DNA from: Burkholderia sp. Bp9143
Lineage (GTDB): Bacteria; Pseudomonadota; Gammaproteobacteria; Burkholderiales; Burkholderiaceae
Assembly: GCF_003853645.1 (NCBI RefSeq)
Contig: NZ_QTPO01000033.1
Location: forward strand, 1-64,000
Reading direction: 5' to 3'
Length of the DNA stretch: 64,000 nucleotides
Below are positions 37,632-46,041 of the stretch, in pieces (position 1 is the stretch's first letter; each line of letters opens with the position of its first letter). The position numbers were made by a program, and so were the translations under genes. The notes beneath the pieces are model-generated. The model saw only the letters and a list, made by a program, of their open reading frames with translations, made no database searches and had not been told where the DNA came from.

Positions 37632-38366
37632 GTGAACGCGCCCGAAACAATCGCCCCGCCGCAGGCGGGCAGGCCCCCCGCGGGCGTCACCGTGCTGCAT
37701 CCGGCCGCACGTCCCCTGAGCGACGCCGAACTGGCGGCGCGCCGCCAGCGCTCGCGCCGCGCGACCTTCATCAAGTGGCTGCGCAAGGTGCACGGCTGGG
37801 TCGGGCTGTGGGGCGCGGTGCTCGGGTTGCTGTTCGGCATGACGGGCGTGCTGCTGAACCATCGCGCGCCGCCGCTGAAGATCCCGACCGGCGAACCGCA
37901 AGTCGAGCAGATGCAGATCGCATTGCCTGACCCGGTGCCGAAGTCACCGGCCGCGATGACGAAGTGGCTGCAGCAGGAACTGCACTTCGACGGCCGGCCG
38001 GGCCGCGTGCGCAAGGAGCCTGCGCAGCCGGTCGCCTGGGGCGACCGGCGCGTGATGCAGCCCGAGCACTGGCAGATGGGCCTGTACGGTCCGCACCAGA
38101 ACCTGCAGGCCGAGTACTGGGTCGGCAACGGCTACGTGTCGGTGAAGCGCACCGGCAACACGTTCCTGACGACGCTGAACAACCTGCATCGCGGCGTCGG
38201 CATGAATCTGGGCTGGGTGCTGCTGATGGACACGATCGCGGGTTCGCTGATCCTGTTGTCGCTGACGGGCGTGCTGCTGTGGACGGAGCTGAACAAGCGC
38301 CGCACGGTCGGCGTCGTGCTGGTGGCCGGCTCGGTCGCCGCGGCGCTCGCCGCGGGCCTCGCCTGA
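37632..38366 (+). CDS. PepSY-associated membrane protein, probably iron-regulated
   Basis: This 244-residue protein has a basic N-terminus (RRQRSRRATFIKWLRKVHGW), a membrane helix (VGLWGAVLGLLFGMTGVLL), and a periplasmic part. Two C-terminal helices follow (WVLLMDTIAGSLILLSLTGVLLW and VGVVLVAGSVAAALAAGLA). This is the PepSY_TM pattern; such proteins are often linked to siderophore-iron reduction. Start is GTG at 37632; no good ribosome site was seen. A Fur box precedes it. No TonB receptor gene is adjacent. Confidence 0.72.
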   Translation: MNAPETIAPPQAGRPPAGVTVLHPAARPLSDAELAARRQRSRRATFIKWLRKVHGWVGLWGAVLGLLFGMTGVLLNHRAPPLKIPTGEPQVEQMQIALPDPVPKSPAAMTKWLQQELHFDGRPGRVRKEPAQPVAWGDRRVMQPEHWQMGLYGPHQNLQAEYWVGNGYVSVKRTGNTFLTTLNNLHRGVGMNLGWVLLMDTIAGSLILLSLTGVLLWTELNKRRTVGVVLVAGSVAAALAAGLA

Positions 38367-38450
38367 CGCAACAGTCGAAACGCGCCGGCTTGCTGCCGGC
38401 GCATGGTGCGCGCATCCGGCGCGCCGGCCATGCGCCGGTGCCGGCGGGCC

Positions 38451-39479
38451 TCAGAGGCCGCAGGTCGCGCCGCTGTTTGCCGCGATCTCGCGGGCGGCCT
38501 TCGCGCCCTCGACCTGCAGGATCGTCGGCAGCGACACGTTGTTCTTCGCGGCCGTCACCTCGGCGAGGATCGAGATCGCGATTTCCGGCGGCGTGCGGCT
38601 GCCGATGTAGATGCCGGCCGGCCCGTGCAGCCGCACCAGTTCCGCTTCGCTCAGGTCGAATTCGAGCAGCCGCTCGCGCCGCGCCGCGTTGTTGCGCCGC
38701 GAGCCGAGCGCGCCCACGTAGAACGCGGGTGTCTTGAGCGCTTCCATCAGCGCGAGATCGTCGAGTTTCGGGTCGTGCGTGAGCGCGATCACGGCCGAAC
38801 GCGCGTCGAGCTTCATGTCGAGCACCGTGTCGTCCGGCATCGTGTGCACGACGCGCGTGCCCGGCACGTCCCACGCATCCGTGTATTCCTCGCGCGGATC
38901 GCAAACCGTCACCTGGTAGTCGAGCCCGACCGCGATCTGGCACAGATAGCGCGACAACTGCCCCGCGCCGATCACGAGCATCCGGTAGCGCGGCCCGTGG
39001 ATCGTCACGAGCCGTTCGCCGTCGAACCCGAGCCCGTCGGTCGCCTGCGCGGGCGACAGCGACGCGCGGCCGGTGGCGAGCGTCATCGTGCGCGTGACGA
39101 GGCGGCCGGCTTCGACTTCCGCACACAGCGCGGCGATCCCGCTGTCGCGCGTGAGCGGTTCCAGCACGAGCTGGATCGTGCCGCCGCAGGGCAGACCGAA
39201 GCGGTGCGCTTCCTCGGCCGTCACGCCGTACTTGACGGCTTCCGGGCGCGCGTCGGTTGCGATTCCGCTCGCATGCACGCGGGCGATCAGGTCGTCCTCG
39301 ATGCACCCGCCGGACACGGAGCCGACCACGAGCCCGTCCTCGCGCACGGCGAGCATCGCGCCCTCTGGGCGGGGCGACGAGCCCCACGTCTTCACGACCG
39401 TCACGAGCAGCACACGGCGCCCTTCGTCGAGCCAGCGCGCGCTGGATTTCAGTACATCGAGATCGACGCTTTCCATCAT
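38451..39479 (-). CDS. XdhC/CoxI-family protein
   Basis: XdhC-type proteins bind molybdenum cofactor and insert it into xanthine dehydrogenase-like enzymes. The 342-residue protein has the N-terminal XdhC motif (VTVVKTWGSSPRPEGAMLAV with SGGCIEDDL) and a C-terminal Rossmann domain (RMLVIGAGQLSRYLCQIAVGLDYQVTVCDPRE). A GSRRNNAARRERL motif follows. No xdhA or xdhB genes are next to it, so its client enzyme is elsewhere. ATG at 39479; a second ATG follows directly. Confidence 0.85.
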   Translation of the reverse strand: MMESVDLDVLKSSARWLDEGRRVLLVTVVKTWGSSPRPEGAMLAVREDGLVVGSVSGGCIEDDLIARVHASGIATDARPEAVKYGVTAEEAHRFGLPCGGTIQLVLEPLTRDSGIAALCAEVEAGRLVTRTMTLATGRASLSPAQATDGLGFDGERLVTIHGPRYRMLVIGAGQLSRYLCQIAVGLDYQVTVCDPREEYTDAWDVPGTRVVHTMPDDTVLDMKLDARSAVIALTHDPKLDDLALMEALKTPAFYVGALGSRRNNAARRERLLEFDLSEAELVRLHGPAGIYIGSRTPPEIAISILAEVTAAKNNVSLPTILQVEGAKAAREIAANSGATCGL

Positions 39480-39724
39480 CTTTTCCTGTTGGCGGACGGC
39501 CCGCCGGGCAGGGCCGTGTTCGATGGCGGGATTATGAACCGCCCGGCGCGCGCCCGCAGGCAGCGTGCGAATCGTCTGCGCAAATCCGGAGGATCGAGCA
39601 AGACATCGCGACGATCGGGCAGCGGCCGCGCGCGGGAGCGGCGCGGCGGCGCGTGCCCGGCGGCGGGTTCGACAACGGGGGGGAGGGGTGCCGCACGGGG
39701 CCGGTCATGGCCCGGTGCGGTATC

Positions 39725-39759
39725 GCACCGCCGCGCGCGGCATGCGCACGCGGCGGTGC
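39725..39759 (-). terminator. hairpin after the amino acid permease gene
   Basis: The 11-bp arms GCACCGCCGCG and CGCGGCGGTGC, with a 13-base loop, lie just after the permease stop on the minus strand. There is no T-tract, so termination may be Rho-dependent or inefficient. Confidence 0.4.
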
Positions 39760-39762
39760 GGG

Positions 39763-41169
39763 TCAGTGCGCGTCGTGGTGACCGCGGGCGAGCTTCGAGT
39801 GGTGCCGCGAATACAGGAAGTAGATCACGAGGCCGATCACGAGCCAGATGCCGAACGCGGCCCACGTGACGGGCTGCAGGTTCAGCATCAGGAACAGGCA
39901 CGCGCCGACCGCGAGGATCGGCACCACCGGCACACCCGGGCAGCGGAACGCGCGCGGCAGTTCCGGGTGCGTTCGGCGCAGCACCAGCACCGCGATCGAC
40001 ACCATCGAGAACGCGGCGAGCGTGCCGATGTTGATCAGCTCGGCGAGCACGTTGAGCGGCACGAGCGCGGCGATCAGCCCGAAGAACAGGCCGACGAGCC
40101 AGGTCGTCAGGAACGGCGTCGCGTAGCGCGGGTGCACGCGCGACAGCGCCGCCGGCAGCAGCCCGTCGCGCGACATCGCGAAGATGATCCGCGTCTGACC
40201 GTAGCTCATCACGAGGATCACGGTCAGCATGCCGAGCACTGCGCCGAGATCGATAAAGCCCGCGACCCACTTCTCGCCGGCGATCTGCAGCGCATACGAG
40301 ATCGGGTGCGACACGTTCGCGTACTGCGCCGCCGGCACGATGCCGGTCGCGACCGCCGCGACCGTCACGTACAGCACCGCGCACACCGCGAGCGACGCGA
40401 TGATGCCGATCGGCAGGTCGCGCTTCGGATTCTTCACTTCCTCGGCCGCCGACGACACCGCGTCGAAGCCGATGAACGCGAAGAACATCACGGCCGCCGC
40501 GCCGAACACCCCGTTCCAGCCGTGCGGCATGAACGGCTTCCAGTTCGCGGGCGTCACGTGGAACACGCCGACCGCGATCACGAGCAGCACCACCGACACC
40601 TTGATGAACACCATGATGTTGTTGATGCGGGTCGACTCGCGGATGCCGATCGACAGCAGCGTCGTGATCACCACCATCACGAGGAACGCAGGCAGGTTGA
40701 ACCACGTGACGACGCCCGGAATCGCGCCGGGCGCGGCCGTCAGCACGGTCGGCAGCGAGAGCCCGAAACCCTGCAGCAGCGACTGCAGGTAGCCCGACCA
40801 GCCGACCGACACGGCCGATGCCGCGAGGCCGTATTCGAGCATCAGGTCCCAGCCGATGATCCATGCGACGAGTTCGCCGAGCGTCGCGTACGAGTACGTG
40901 TAGATGGAGCCCGCGACCGGAATCGTCGATGCGAATTCGGCGTACGACAGCGCCGCAAGGCCGCACGCGATCGCGGCGATCACGAACGACAGCATCAGCG
41001 CGGGGCCGGCCTGCACGGCGCCGGTGCCGGTCAGCACAAAGATGCCGGTGCCGATGATCGCGCCGATGCCGAGGAAGGTGAGGTCGATTGCGCCGAGCGC
41101 TTTCTTGAGCCCGGCGCCGTGCGCACCGGCGATCATGCGATCGACGTTTTTCTTGCGGAAGAGGGACAT
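39763..41169 (-). CDS. APC-family amino acid permease (cationic amino acid transporter-like)
   Basis: This inner-membrane protein of 468 residues has about twelve helices. It starts MSLFRKKNVDRMIAGAHGAGLKKALGAIDLTFLGIGAIIGTGIFVLTGTG, where GIGAIIGTGIFVLTG is the APC signature. It then shows the FFAFIGFDAVSSAAEEVKNPKRDLP motif of the YfnA/CAT group. The short C-terminus is His-rich (HHSKLARGHHDAH). Substrate is unknown; basic or branched amino acids are likely. ATG at 41169 has the usual basic N-terminus. Confidence 0.85.
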   Translation of the reverse strand: MSLFRKKNVDRMIAGAHGAGLKKALGAIDLTFLGIGAIIGTGIFVLTGTGAVQAGPALMLSFVIAAIACGLAALSYAEFASTIPVAGSIYTYSYATLGELVAWIIGWDLMLEYGLAASAVSVGWSGYLQSLLQGFGLSLPTVLTAAPGAIPGVVTWFNLPAFLVMVVITTLLSIGIRESTRINNIMVFIKVSVVLLVIAVGVFHVTPANWKPFMPHGWNGVFGAAAVMFFAFIGFDAVSSAAEEVKNPKRDLPIGIIASLAVCAVLYVTVAAVATGIVPAAQYANVSHPISYALQIAGEKWVAGFIDLGAVLGMLTVILVMSYGQTRIIFAMSRDGLLPAALSRVHPRYATPFLTTWLVGLFFGLIAALVPLNVLAELINIGTLAAFSMVSIAVLVLRRTHPELPRAFRCPGVPVVPILAVGACLFLMLNLQPVTWAAFGIWLVIGLVIYFLYSRHHSKLARGHHDAH

Positions 41170-41383
41170 TGCGGATGAGTCTCCAGCGCGCGCGAGTGCG
41201 GCGGCGCCGAGTGAGTGAAAACCCGGAATTTTAGCCGATTTGGCGTGGAAGACCCGCTGCGGCGCAGCGGCGCGCGCCGGAATCGCCCGATAAAACAAGC
41301 GCTTGCGCGCAACGTTCGGCGGCCGGAGCCGGCGCGGAGCCGGCCGGCGCGGTGAATCGCGCGATTCCGGTGAATCCGATGGA

Positions 41384-42040
41384 TCAGGCGCCCGACGCGG
41401 GCGCCATCTCGACGAGCCGGTTGCTCATCACGTAGAACGTCAGTTCTGCGTTGTTCGACAGCCGCATCTTCTCGAGCAGCCGCGTCCGGTACACGCTGAC
41501 CGTCTTCACCGACAGCGACAGCGTGTTCGCGATGTCGGTGAGGCGCTTGCCGGACGCGAGCATGCAGAGCGTCTGGTATTCGCGGTCGGACAGCTTCTCG
41601 TGCGGCAGCGGTTCGTTCTCGAACGACACGTATTCGGCGAGCGCCTCGGCCATCGCCGGGCTCACGTACTTGCGGCCGGCCGCGACCTGCTGGATCGCGC
41701 CGATCATCTGCGCGGCATTCACCGTCTTCGACAGGTAGCCGGCCGCGCCGGCCTTCAGCGCGCGCACCGCGTACTGATCCTCGCGGTACATCGAGAACAT
41801 CAGCACCGCCGCGCCCGGCAGCTTGCGCTTGATGCGCTTGAGCACCTCGATGCCGTTCGTATCCGGCAGCGAGATGTCGAGCAGGATCACGTCGAAGGCC
41901 TGGCGGTCGACGGCGGCCACCGCATCGCTGCCGGTCTCGGCTTCGGTCACGTTGCGCGCGACGCCGCGGTCGATCAGCAGGTGGCGGATCCCTTGCCGGA
42001 CGATCGCGTGATCGTCCACGAGCAGGATGTTCAGGCTCAT
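41384..42040 (-). CDS. NarL/UhpA-type response regulator
   Basis: This 218-residue two-domain regulator has a receiver (MSLNILLVDDHAIVRQGI, phospho-acceptor Asp in VILLDISLPDTNG, Lys in GYLSKTVNA). A LuxR-type helix-turn-helix follows (KLSDREYQTLCMLASGKRLTDIANTLSLSVKTVSVYRTRLLEKM). The closest general type is UvrY/GacA/NarL. ATG at 42040 lies 7 bases after the kinase stop, so the pair is one operon. The candidate target is the repeat cluster at 42965-43205 upstream of the kinase. Confidence 0.85.
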   Translation of the reverse strand: MSLNILLVDDHAIVRQGIRHLLIDRGVARNVTEAETGSDAVAAVDRQAFDVILLDISLPDTNGIEVLKRIKRKLPGAAVLMFSMYREDQYAVRALKAGAAGYLSKTVNAAQMIGAIQQVAAGRKYVSPAMAEALAEYVSFENEPLPHEKLSDREYQTLCMLASGKRLTDIANTLSLSVKTVSVYRTRLLEKMRLSNNAELTFYVMSNRLVEMAPASGA

Positions 42041-42047
42041 GACGACC

Positions 42048-42863
42048 TCACGAAAGCGACGCGCGGCGCGCGGCGGCCGGCACCGCGAACAGCGAGTCCC
42101 ACGCGAAGCGCGCGGTGACGCGCGTACCGCGGTCCGCTTCCGGTCCGCTCGCGTCGAAGCTGCCGCCGAACGCCTCGCAGCGTGCGCGCATCCCGGCGAG
42201 GCCATAGCCGGAGCGCCGGCTGCGGGAGAAACCGGTCCCATCGTCGGTGATGATCAGGGACAGATGCGAGCCGTCCGTGTCGATCTGCACGTCGACGGAC
42301 GCCGCGCGGGCATGCTTCGCGACGTTCGACAGCGCTTCCTGCGCGACGCGGAAGATCGCGAGCGCGCCGGCGCCGCCGAGTTGCGTGAGCCGGGCGTCGG
42401 CCGCGCAGACGAAGCTCGTGCGCAGGCCGGTGCGGGCTGCGTGGCTGTCGACCCACGCCGACAGTGCACCGACGACGCCGCCGTCGAGTGCCGGCGTGTC
42501 GCGCTCGTCGATCAGCCGGCGATTGGCGTCGGTCGCGGCGTCGAGCGACCGCTGCGCCAACTCGAGCGCACGCAGGCAGCCGTCCGGCGCATCGGCCGGC
42601 AGCCACGTTTGAACGTTTGCGAGCGCGAAACGCGCGGCGGTGAGTTCGGCGCCGAGCCCGTCATGCAGCTCGCCGGCCAGATGGCTGCGGGCCGCTTCGT
42701 CGGCGGCCATCAGCTGGAGGGACAGCGCGGCGATCCGGGCGGCGGACGTGTCGCGATCGGGCAGGGCTTCGGCCACGGGTGCGGCCGCGTCGCAGCCATG
42801 CACGAGCGGCTGCGACGGGAACGGGGCGTGGGCGCGCGGGGGCGCGTTGAGCGACGTATCCAT
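42048..42863 (-). CDS. HisKA_3-type sensor kinase without a visible sensor domain
   Basis: This 271-residue kinase of the NarX/UhpB group has a dimerisation domain (ARSHLAGELHDGLGAELTAARFALANVQ; the phospho-accepting His lies in GELHDGLG). A C-terminal ATPase domain follows (FRVAQEALSNVAKHARAASVDV, ITDDGTGFSRSRRSGYGLAGMRARCEAFGG). There is no membrane helix or recognisable sensory domain in the first 65 residues, so it is probably soluble. ATG at 42863 is preferred because the extra upstream frame is non-conserved. Confidence 0.8.
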   Translation of the reverse strand: MDTSLNAPPRAHAPFPSQPLVHGCDAAAPVAEALPDRDTSAARIAALSLQLMAADEAARSHLAGELHDGLGAELTAARFALANVQTWLPADAPDGCLRALELAQRSLDAATDANRRLIDERDTPALDGGVVGALSAWVDSHAARTGLRTSFVCAADARLTQLGGAGALAIFRVAQEALSNVAKHARAASVDVQIDTDGSHLSLIITDDGTGFSRSRRSGYGLAGMRARCEAFGGSFDASGPEADRGTRVTARFAWDSLFAVPAAARRASLS

Positions 42864-43278
42864 GACTCTCCCTGCTGTCAGAAAGCGGTTCAGGCACCGG
42901 CTGGCTGCGTGGATCGGCTGCCGTTTCGATGACGGTCGCCGCCGGAGAATCGCCCCTTGCCGAGGTAACAAAAGTTACATTTTGTAACGTTTGAGTCCGA
43001 CCCTTCAATGACCATCCGAACGCCATCCACGCGGGCCGAATAATATCTCAAAATTTCTGAAAAGATCATGTCAGGCGGCCATTTAAGGGTAAATGTGAAT
43101 AATCGGAATGAAGCTGTTGTAGGAAAAACACCGACACGAAAGCACCTGGACGGCTCGTATCCAAATGTAACGATTTGACATGGAATGGTCCCAGTTTGTT
43201 ACGAATTCGCCAAGTAGGGACAAAAAAAAACCGGAGCTATTGCTCCGGTTCTTGATGCGGCACAAATTCGGGGATCGA
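42864..43278. promoter_or_regulatory. long region with repeated GTAAC / GTTAC half-sites
   Basis: This 415-base gap between the kinase gene and fpr is the least GC-rich part of the area. It contains GTAAC-AAAA-GTTAC (42965-42978), GTTACA-TTT-TGTAAC (42974-42988), and further copies around 43168 (TGTAACG) and 43197 (TTGTTACGAA). Spaced inverted half-sites like this usually bind a dimeric activator or repressor. The pair next door is the obvious candidate. I see no gene here. Confidence 0.5.
43221..43250 (-). terminator. Rho-independent terminator of fpr
   Basis: The stem ACCGGAGC-TATT-GCTCCGGT lies 29 bases past the fpr stop. Read on the minus strand it is followed by a long T-run. Confidence 0.9.
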
Positions 43279-44049
43279 TCAGTCCACGAATGCGCGTTCG
43301 ATCACGTAGTGACCCGGCGCGCTGTTCTTGCCTTCGACCAGGCCGGCCTGCTTCAGCAGGTCGGTCGTGTCCTTCAGCATCGCGGTGCTGCCGCACAGCA
43401 TCACGCGGTCGTTTTCCGGCGAGAACGCCGGCACGCCGAGGTCCGTGAACAGCTTGCCCGTCGCGATCAGGTCGGTAATCCGGCCCTCATTGTCGAACGC
43501 CTCGCGCGTGACCGTCGGGTAGTAGACGAGCTTTTCCTTGATGATGTCGCCGAGGTACTCGTGGCCCGGCAGGTCGTGCTTGATGTAGTCCATGTACGCC
43601 AGCTCGCCCTTCAGGCGGCAGGTGTGCGTCAGGATGACCTTGTCGAAGCGTTCGTAGATGTCCGGGTCGCGGATGATCGACATGAACGGCGCGAGACCCG
43701 TGCCGGTCGACAGCATCCACAGCGTCTTGCCGGGCAGCAGGTTGTCGGCGACGAGCGTGCCGGTCGGCTTCTTGCCGATCAGCACCGAGTCGCCCACCTT
43801 CAGGTGCTGCAGGCGCGACGTCAGCGGGCCGTTCTGGACCTTGATGCTGAAGAATTCGAGGTGCTCTTCGTAGTTCGGGCTGACGATCGAGTAGGCACGC
43901 GCGAGCGGCTTGCCATCGACCTCGAGGCCGACCATCGTGAATTCGCCGTTGTTGAAGCGCAGGCTCGGCTCACGGGTGCAGGTGAAGCTGAAAAGCGTGT
44001 CAGTCCAGTGATGGACGGATTGGACGGTGGCGGTGTCGTATTTGCTCAT
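43279..44049 (-). CDS. fpr: ferredoxin-NADP reductase
   Basis: Fpr exchanges electrons between NADPH and ferredoxin or flavodoxin, and is part of oxidative stress defence. The 256-residue protein has the FAD motif ARAYSIVSPNYEE (RXYS), the NADP-binding LWMLSTGTGLAPFMSIIRDP, and a C-terminal VERAFVD-type end (HYVIERAFVD) as in subclass I FNR. It stands alone with its own terminator. ATG at 44049 gives the typical MSKYDTATVQSVHHW. Confidence 0.95.
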   Translation of the reverse strand: MSKYDTATVQSVHHWTDTLFSFTCTREPSLRFNNGEFTMVGLEVDGKPLARAYSIVSPNYEEHLEFFSIKVQNGPLTSRLQHLKVGDSVLIGKKPTGTLVADNLLPGKTLWMLSTGTGLAPFMSIIRDPDIYERFDKVILTHTCRLKGELAYMDYIKHDLPGHEYLGDIIKEKLVYYPTVTREAFDNEGRITDLIATGKLFTDLGVPAFSPENDRVMLCGSTAMLKDTTDLLKQAGLVEGKNSAPGHYVIERAFVD

Positions 44050-44360
44050 GGCTTTGAAAACGGACGCGCGTAGCGGACGCGTGTAACGGGCCCAAAAACG
44101 GGCAAAAAAACCGAGTGCGTCGGCCCGATCGCGGATCGGCCGGCCGGCGCGTCGGACACGCGCCTTCTCGATGACAGACGTTTGAGGAACTCGTTATTTT
44201 ACCCTGCTTGGGGCAGATGCGGGCTTGACCCGCGCGGCCGCGCGGATTTGGCGCAACGAAGTCTTGCAACCGGCTTTCAGCGATCGGCCGCGAGCTTCGC
44301 GCCGAGGCCGACGAGCGCGGCGCCGCGCGGCCGCGCTGGCCGTGCCGCCGCGCGACTGCG
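44050..44360. other. intergenic region upstream of fpr
   Basis: In these 310 bases, a TAAAAT on the minus strand (44201-44196) could be an fpr -10 without a matching -35. The remaining sequence has no recognised gene or RNA. Confidence 0.45.
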
Positions 44361-45176
44361 TCACTGCGGATCGAGGCGCAGCCGTGCGATATACGGCAGG
44401 TGGTCCGACAGCCACGCGGTTTCGCCGGACGGCGCCTGCCATTCGAGCGGCGTCAGCCCGCGCACGAACATCTTGTCGAGCGCGAGCGCCGGGGAGAACG
44501 CGGGGAACGTGCGGCCCGACTGGCCGAGCAGCGTCGCGACCTCGGACAGCCCGATCTCGGCGAACAACGCGACCGAATCGTTGCGCCAGTCGTTGAAGTC
44601 GCCGGCGAGCACGAGCGGGTCGTCGCCTGCGTTGCGCACGATCCAGTGTGCGATCCAGTGCATCTGGCGCAGCCGCGCCGCGCGCGTGAGCGCGAGGTGC
44701 GCGCACAGCAGCGTGACGGGCCGCGCGCCGGCAAGCGTCGCACGCGCGACCAGCAGCCCGCGCCGCTCGAAGCGGTGCGCGGAGATGTCCCAGCGGCCGC
44801 CCAGGTCGAGCGGATGCGGCGACAGGATCGCGTTGCCGTGCCGCCACGACGGCTTGAACACGTTCGGCCCGAGTGCGATCTGCCAGTCGAGCGCCTGCGC
44901 GATCTCGGTGGCCTGGCAGTGCCACACGTCGTCGACCGCGTCGTCCATCGGCGCGCCGAAGCCGGGTGCGAGCATCGGGCGCGGCATGCGGCGCGCCATC
45001 GCTTCCTGCAGAAAATACACGTCGGCGTGCGTCGACTGCATCCAGTTGCGCATCGCGTTCCATGCGGTGAAGCCGAGCGGCGAGCGGCCCTTGTGCAGGT
45101 TCCAGCTGACCGCGGTGATTTCGTCGGGCGCGGCGTGCGGTTCGGCGAACGGCAAGGACAGGGCGTCGGCGGACAT
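44361..45176 (-). CDS. endonuclease/exonuclease/phosphatase (EEP) family protein
   Basis: This metal-dependent hydrolase of 271 residues has the catalytic set AVSWNLHKGRS, YFLQEAM (metal-binding Glu), CAHLALT, LAGDFNDWR (Asp/Asn) and SDHLPYIARL (Asp-His). The fold hydrolyses phosphodiesters in nucleic acids or lipids; the substrate here is unknown. The stop is followed by an Arg/Ala-rich shadow. It sits five bases after the secreted-protein gene on the same strand. Confidence 0.82.
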   Translation of the reverse strand: MSADALSLPFAEPHAAPDEITAVSWNLHKGRSPLGFTAWNAMRNWMQSTHADVYFLQEAMARRMPRPMLAPGFGAPMDDAVDDVWHCQATEIAQALDWQIALGPNVFKPSWRHGNAILSPHPLDLGGRWDISAHRFERRGLLVARATLAGARPVTLLCAHLALTRAARLRQMHWIAHWIVRNAGDDPLVLAGDFNDWRNDSVALFAEIGLSEVATLLGQSGRTFPAFSPALALDKMFVRGLTPLEWQAPSGETAWLSDHLPYIARLRLDPQ

Positions 45177-45181
45177 GGCGC

Positions 45182-45670
45182 TCAGTCCTTCGCGACGTGC
45201 GCGCGCACGCGGTAGACGAGCTGCGGGTGCTGCTCGACGAGCGTCCAGTCGGTCCAGGCTTCGCCGCCGACCGACAGCCCCGGATGGCTCGCGACGATCT
45301 GCCGCGGCGACGCGGGCAGGCACGGATCGCTGCGCGTCGCGTTTTCGTCGTCGAGGGTTTCCTGCACGTCGAGCGCGAGCGACACCGTGTGCGCGGCGTC
45401 GTCGACGGTGAGCGGCGCGACCGTCACCGAGCGCGAGCGCTCGGTCGGCACGACCCGCGCGGCATTGCCGCAGCCGACGGGCACGGCGGACGGATAGCGA
45501 TGGGTGTCGGTGCGGGTTTGACCCACGGTGGTGCGTTGCTGGAACGTGTCGATCGTCTGAGCGTCGCGCACCACCTGGATCTCCCACGCGACGACGGCCG
45601 GTGCGGGGCTCTGCGCATGGGCCGCGAGCGCGGCGCTCGCGAGCAGGACGGCCAGGCCGTGTTTCAGCAT
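45182..45670 (-). CDS. hypothetical secreted protein
   Basis: This 162-residue protein has a clear signal peptide (MLKHGLAVLLASAALAAHAQ, cleavage after AHA) and a mature part with a few scattered cysteines. No domain was recognised. It precedes the EEP gene by five bases, so the two are probably co-transcribed. Confidence 0.65.
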   Translation of the reverse strand: MLKHGLAVLLASAALAAHAQSPAPAVVAWEIQVVRDAQTIDTFQQRTTVGQTRTDTHRYPSAVPVGCGNAARVVPTERSRSVTVAPLTVDDAAHTVSLALDVQETLDDENATRSDPCLPASPRQIVASHPGLSVGGEAWTDWTLVEQHPQLVYRVRAHVAKD

Positions 45671-46041
45671 GAAACTTCTCCGGAAACGCGGGGAGCGGGG
45701 AACGGACGCACATCTTACGCCCGATCGATTTGGACAGTGGTGTGACAGGACGCGTCGCCGCGGGTTCGCAGCACGATCCGGTCCTGATCGAAAGGTAGGT
45801 GCGCGTCGCGCGTTTTCAAGCGTAAAAGCGCGCGAACTCGCCGACGCTCGCGCGCCGTCGGCGAGGCCGGCGCGGCGGCCGGTAAACTTTCGATCATACG
45901 CCGCGCGGCGCGACGCTGCGGTGCGCGCGCGGTGTTAGCAGCAGACCGGGACGGCTGCTTGCTTGCACGCCGATGCGGGATCGCTACACTGAAATCGTAA
46001 GGGTCTGATGGTCGTGTGACGGCAGCGGTTGCGAGGTTGGT
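45671..46041. other. divergent region, secreted protein / AAA+ ATPase
   Basis: In these 370 bases, a possible promoter for the ATPase gene is CTTGCA (45962-45967) with TACACT (45985-45990) at 17 bases. I see no gene or RNA. Confidence 0.4.
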
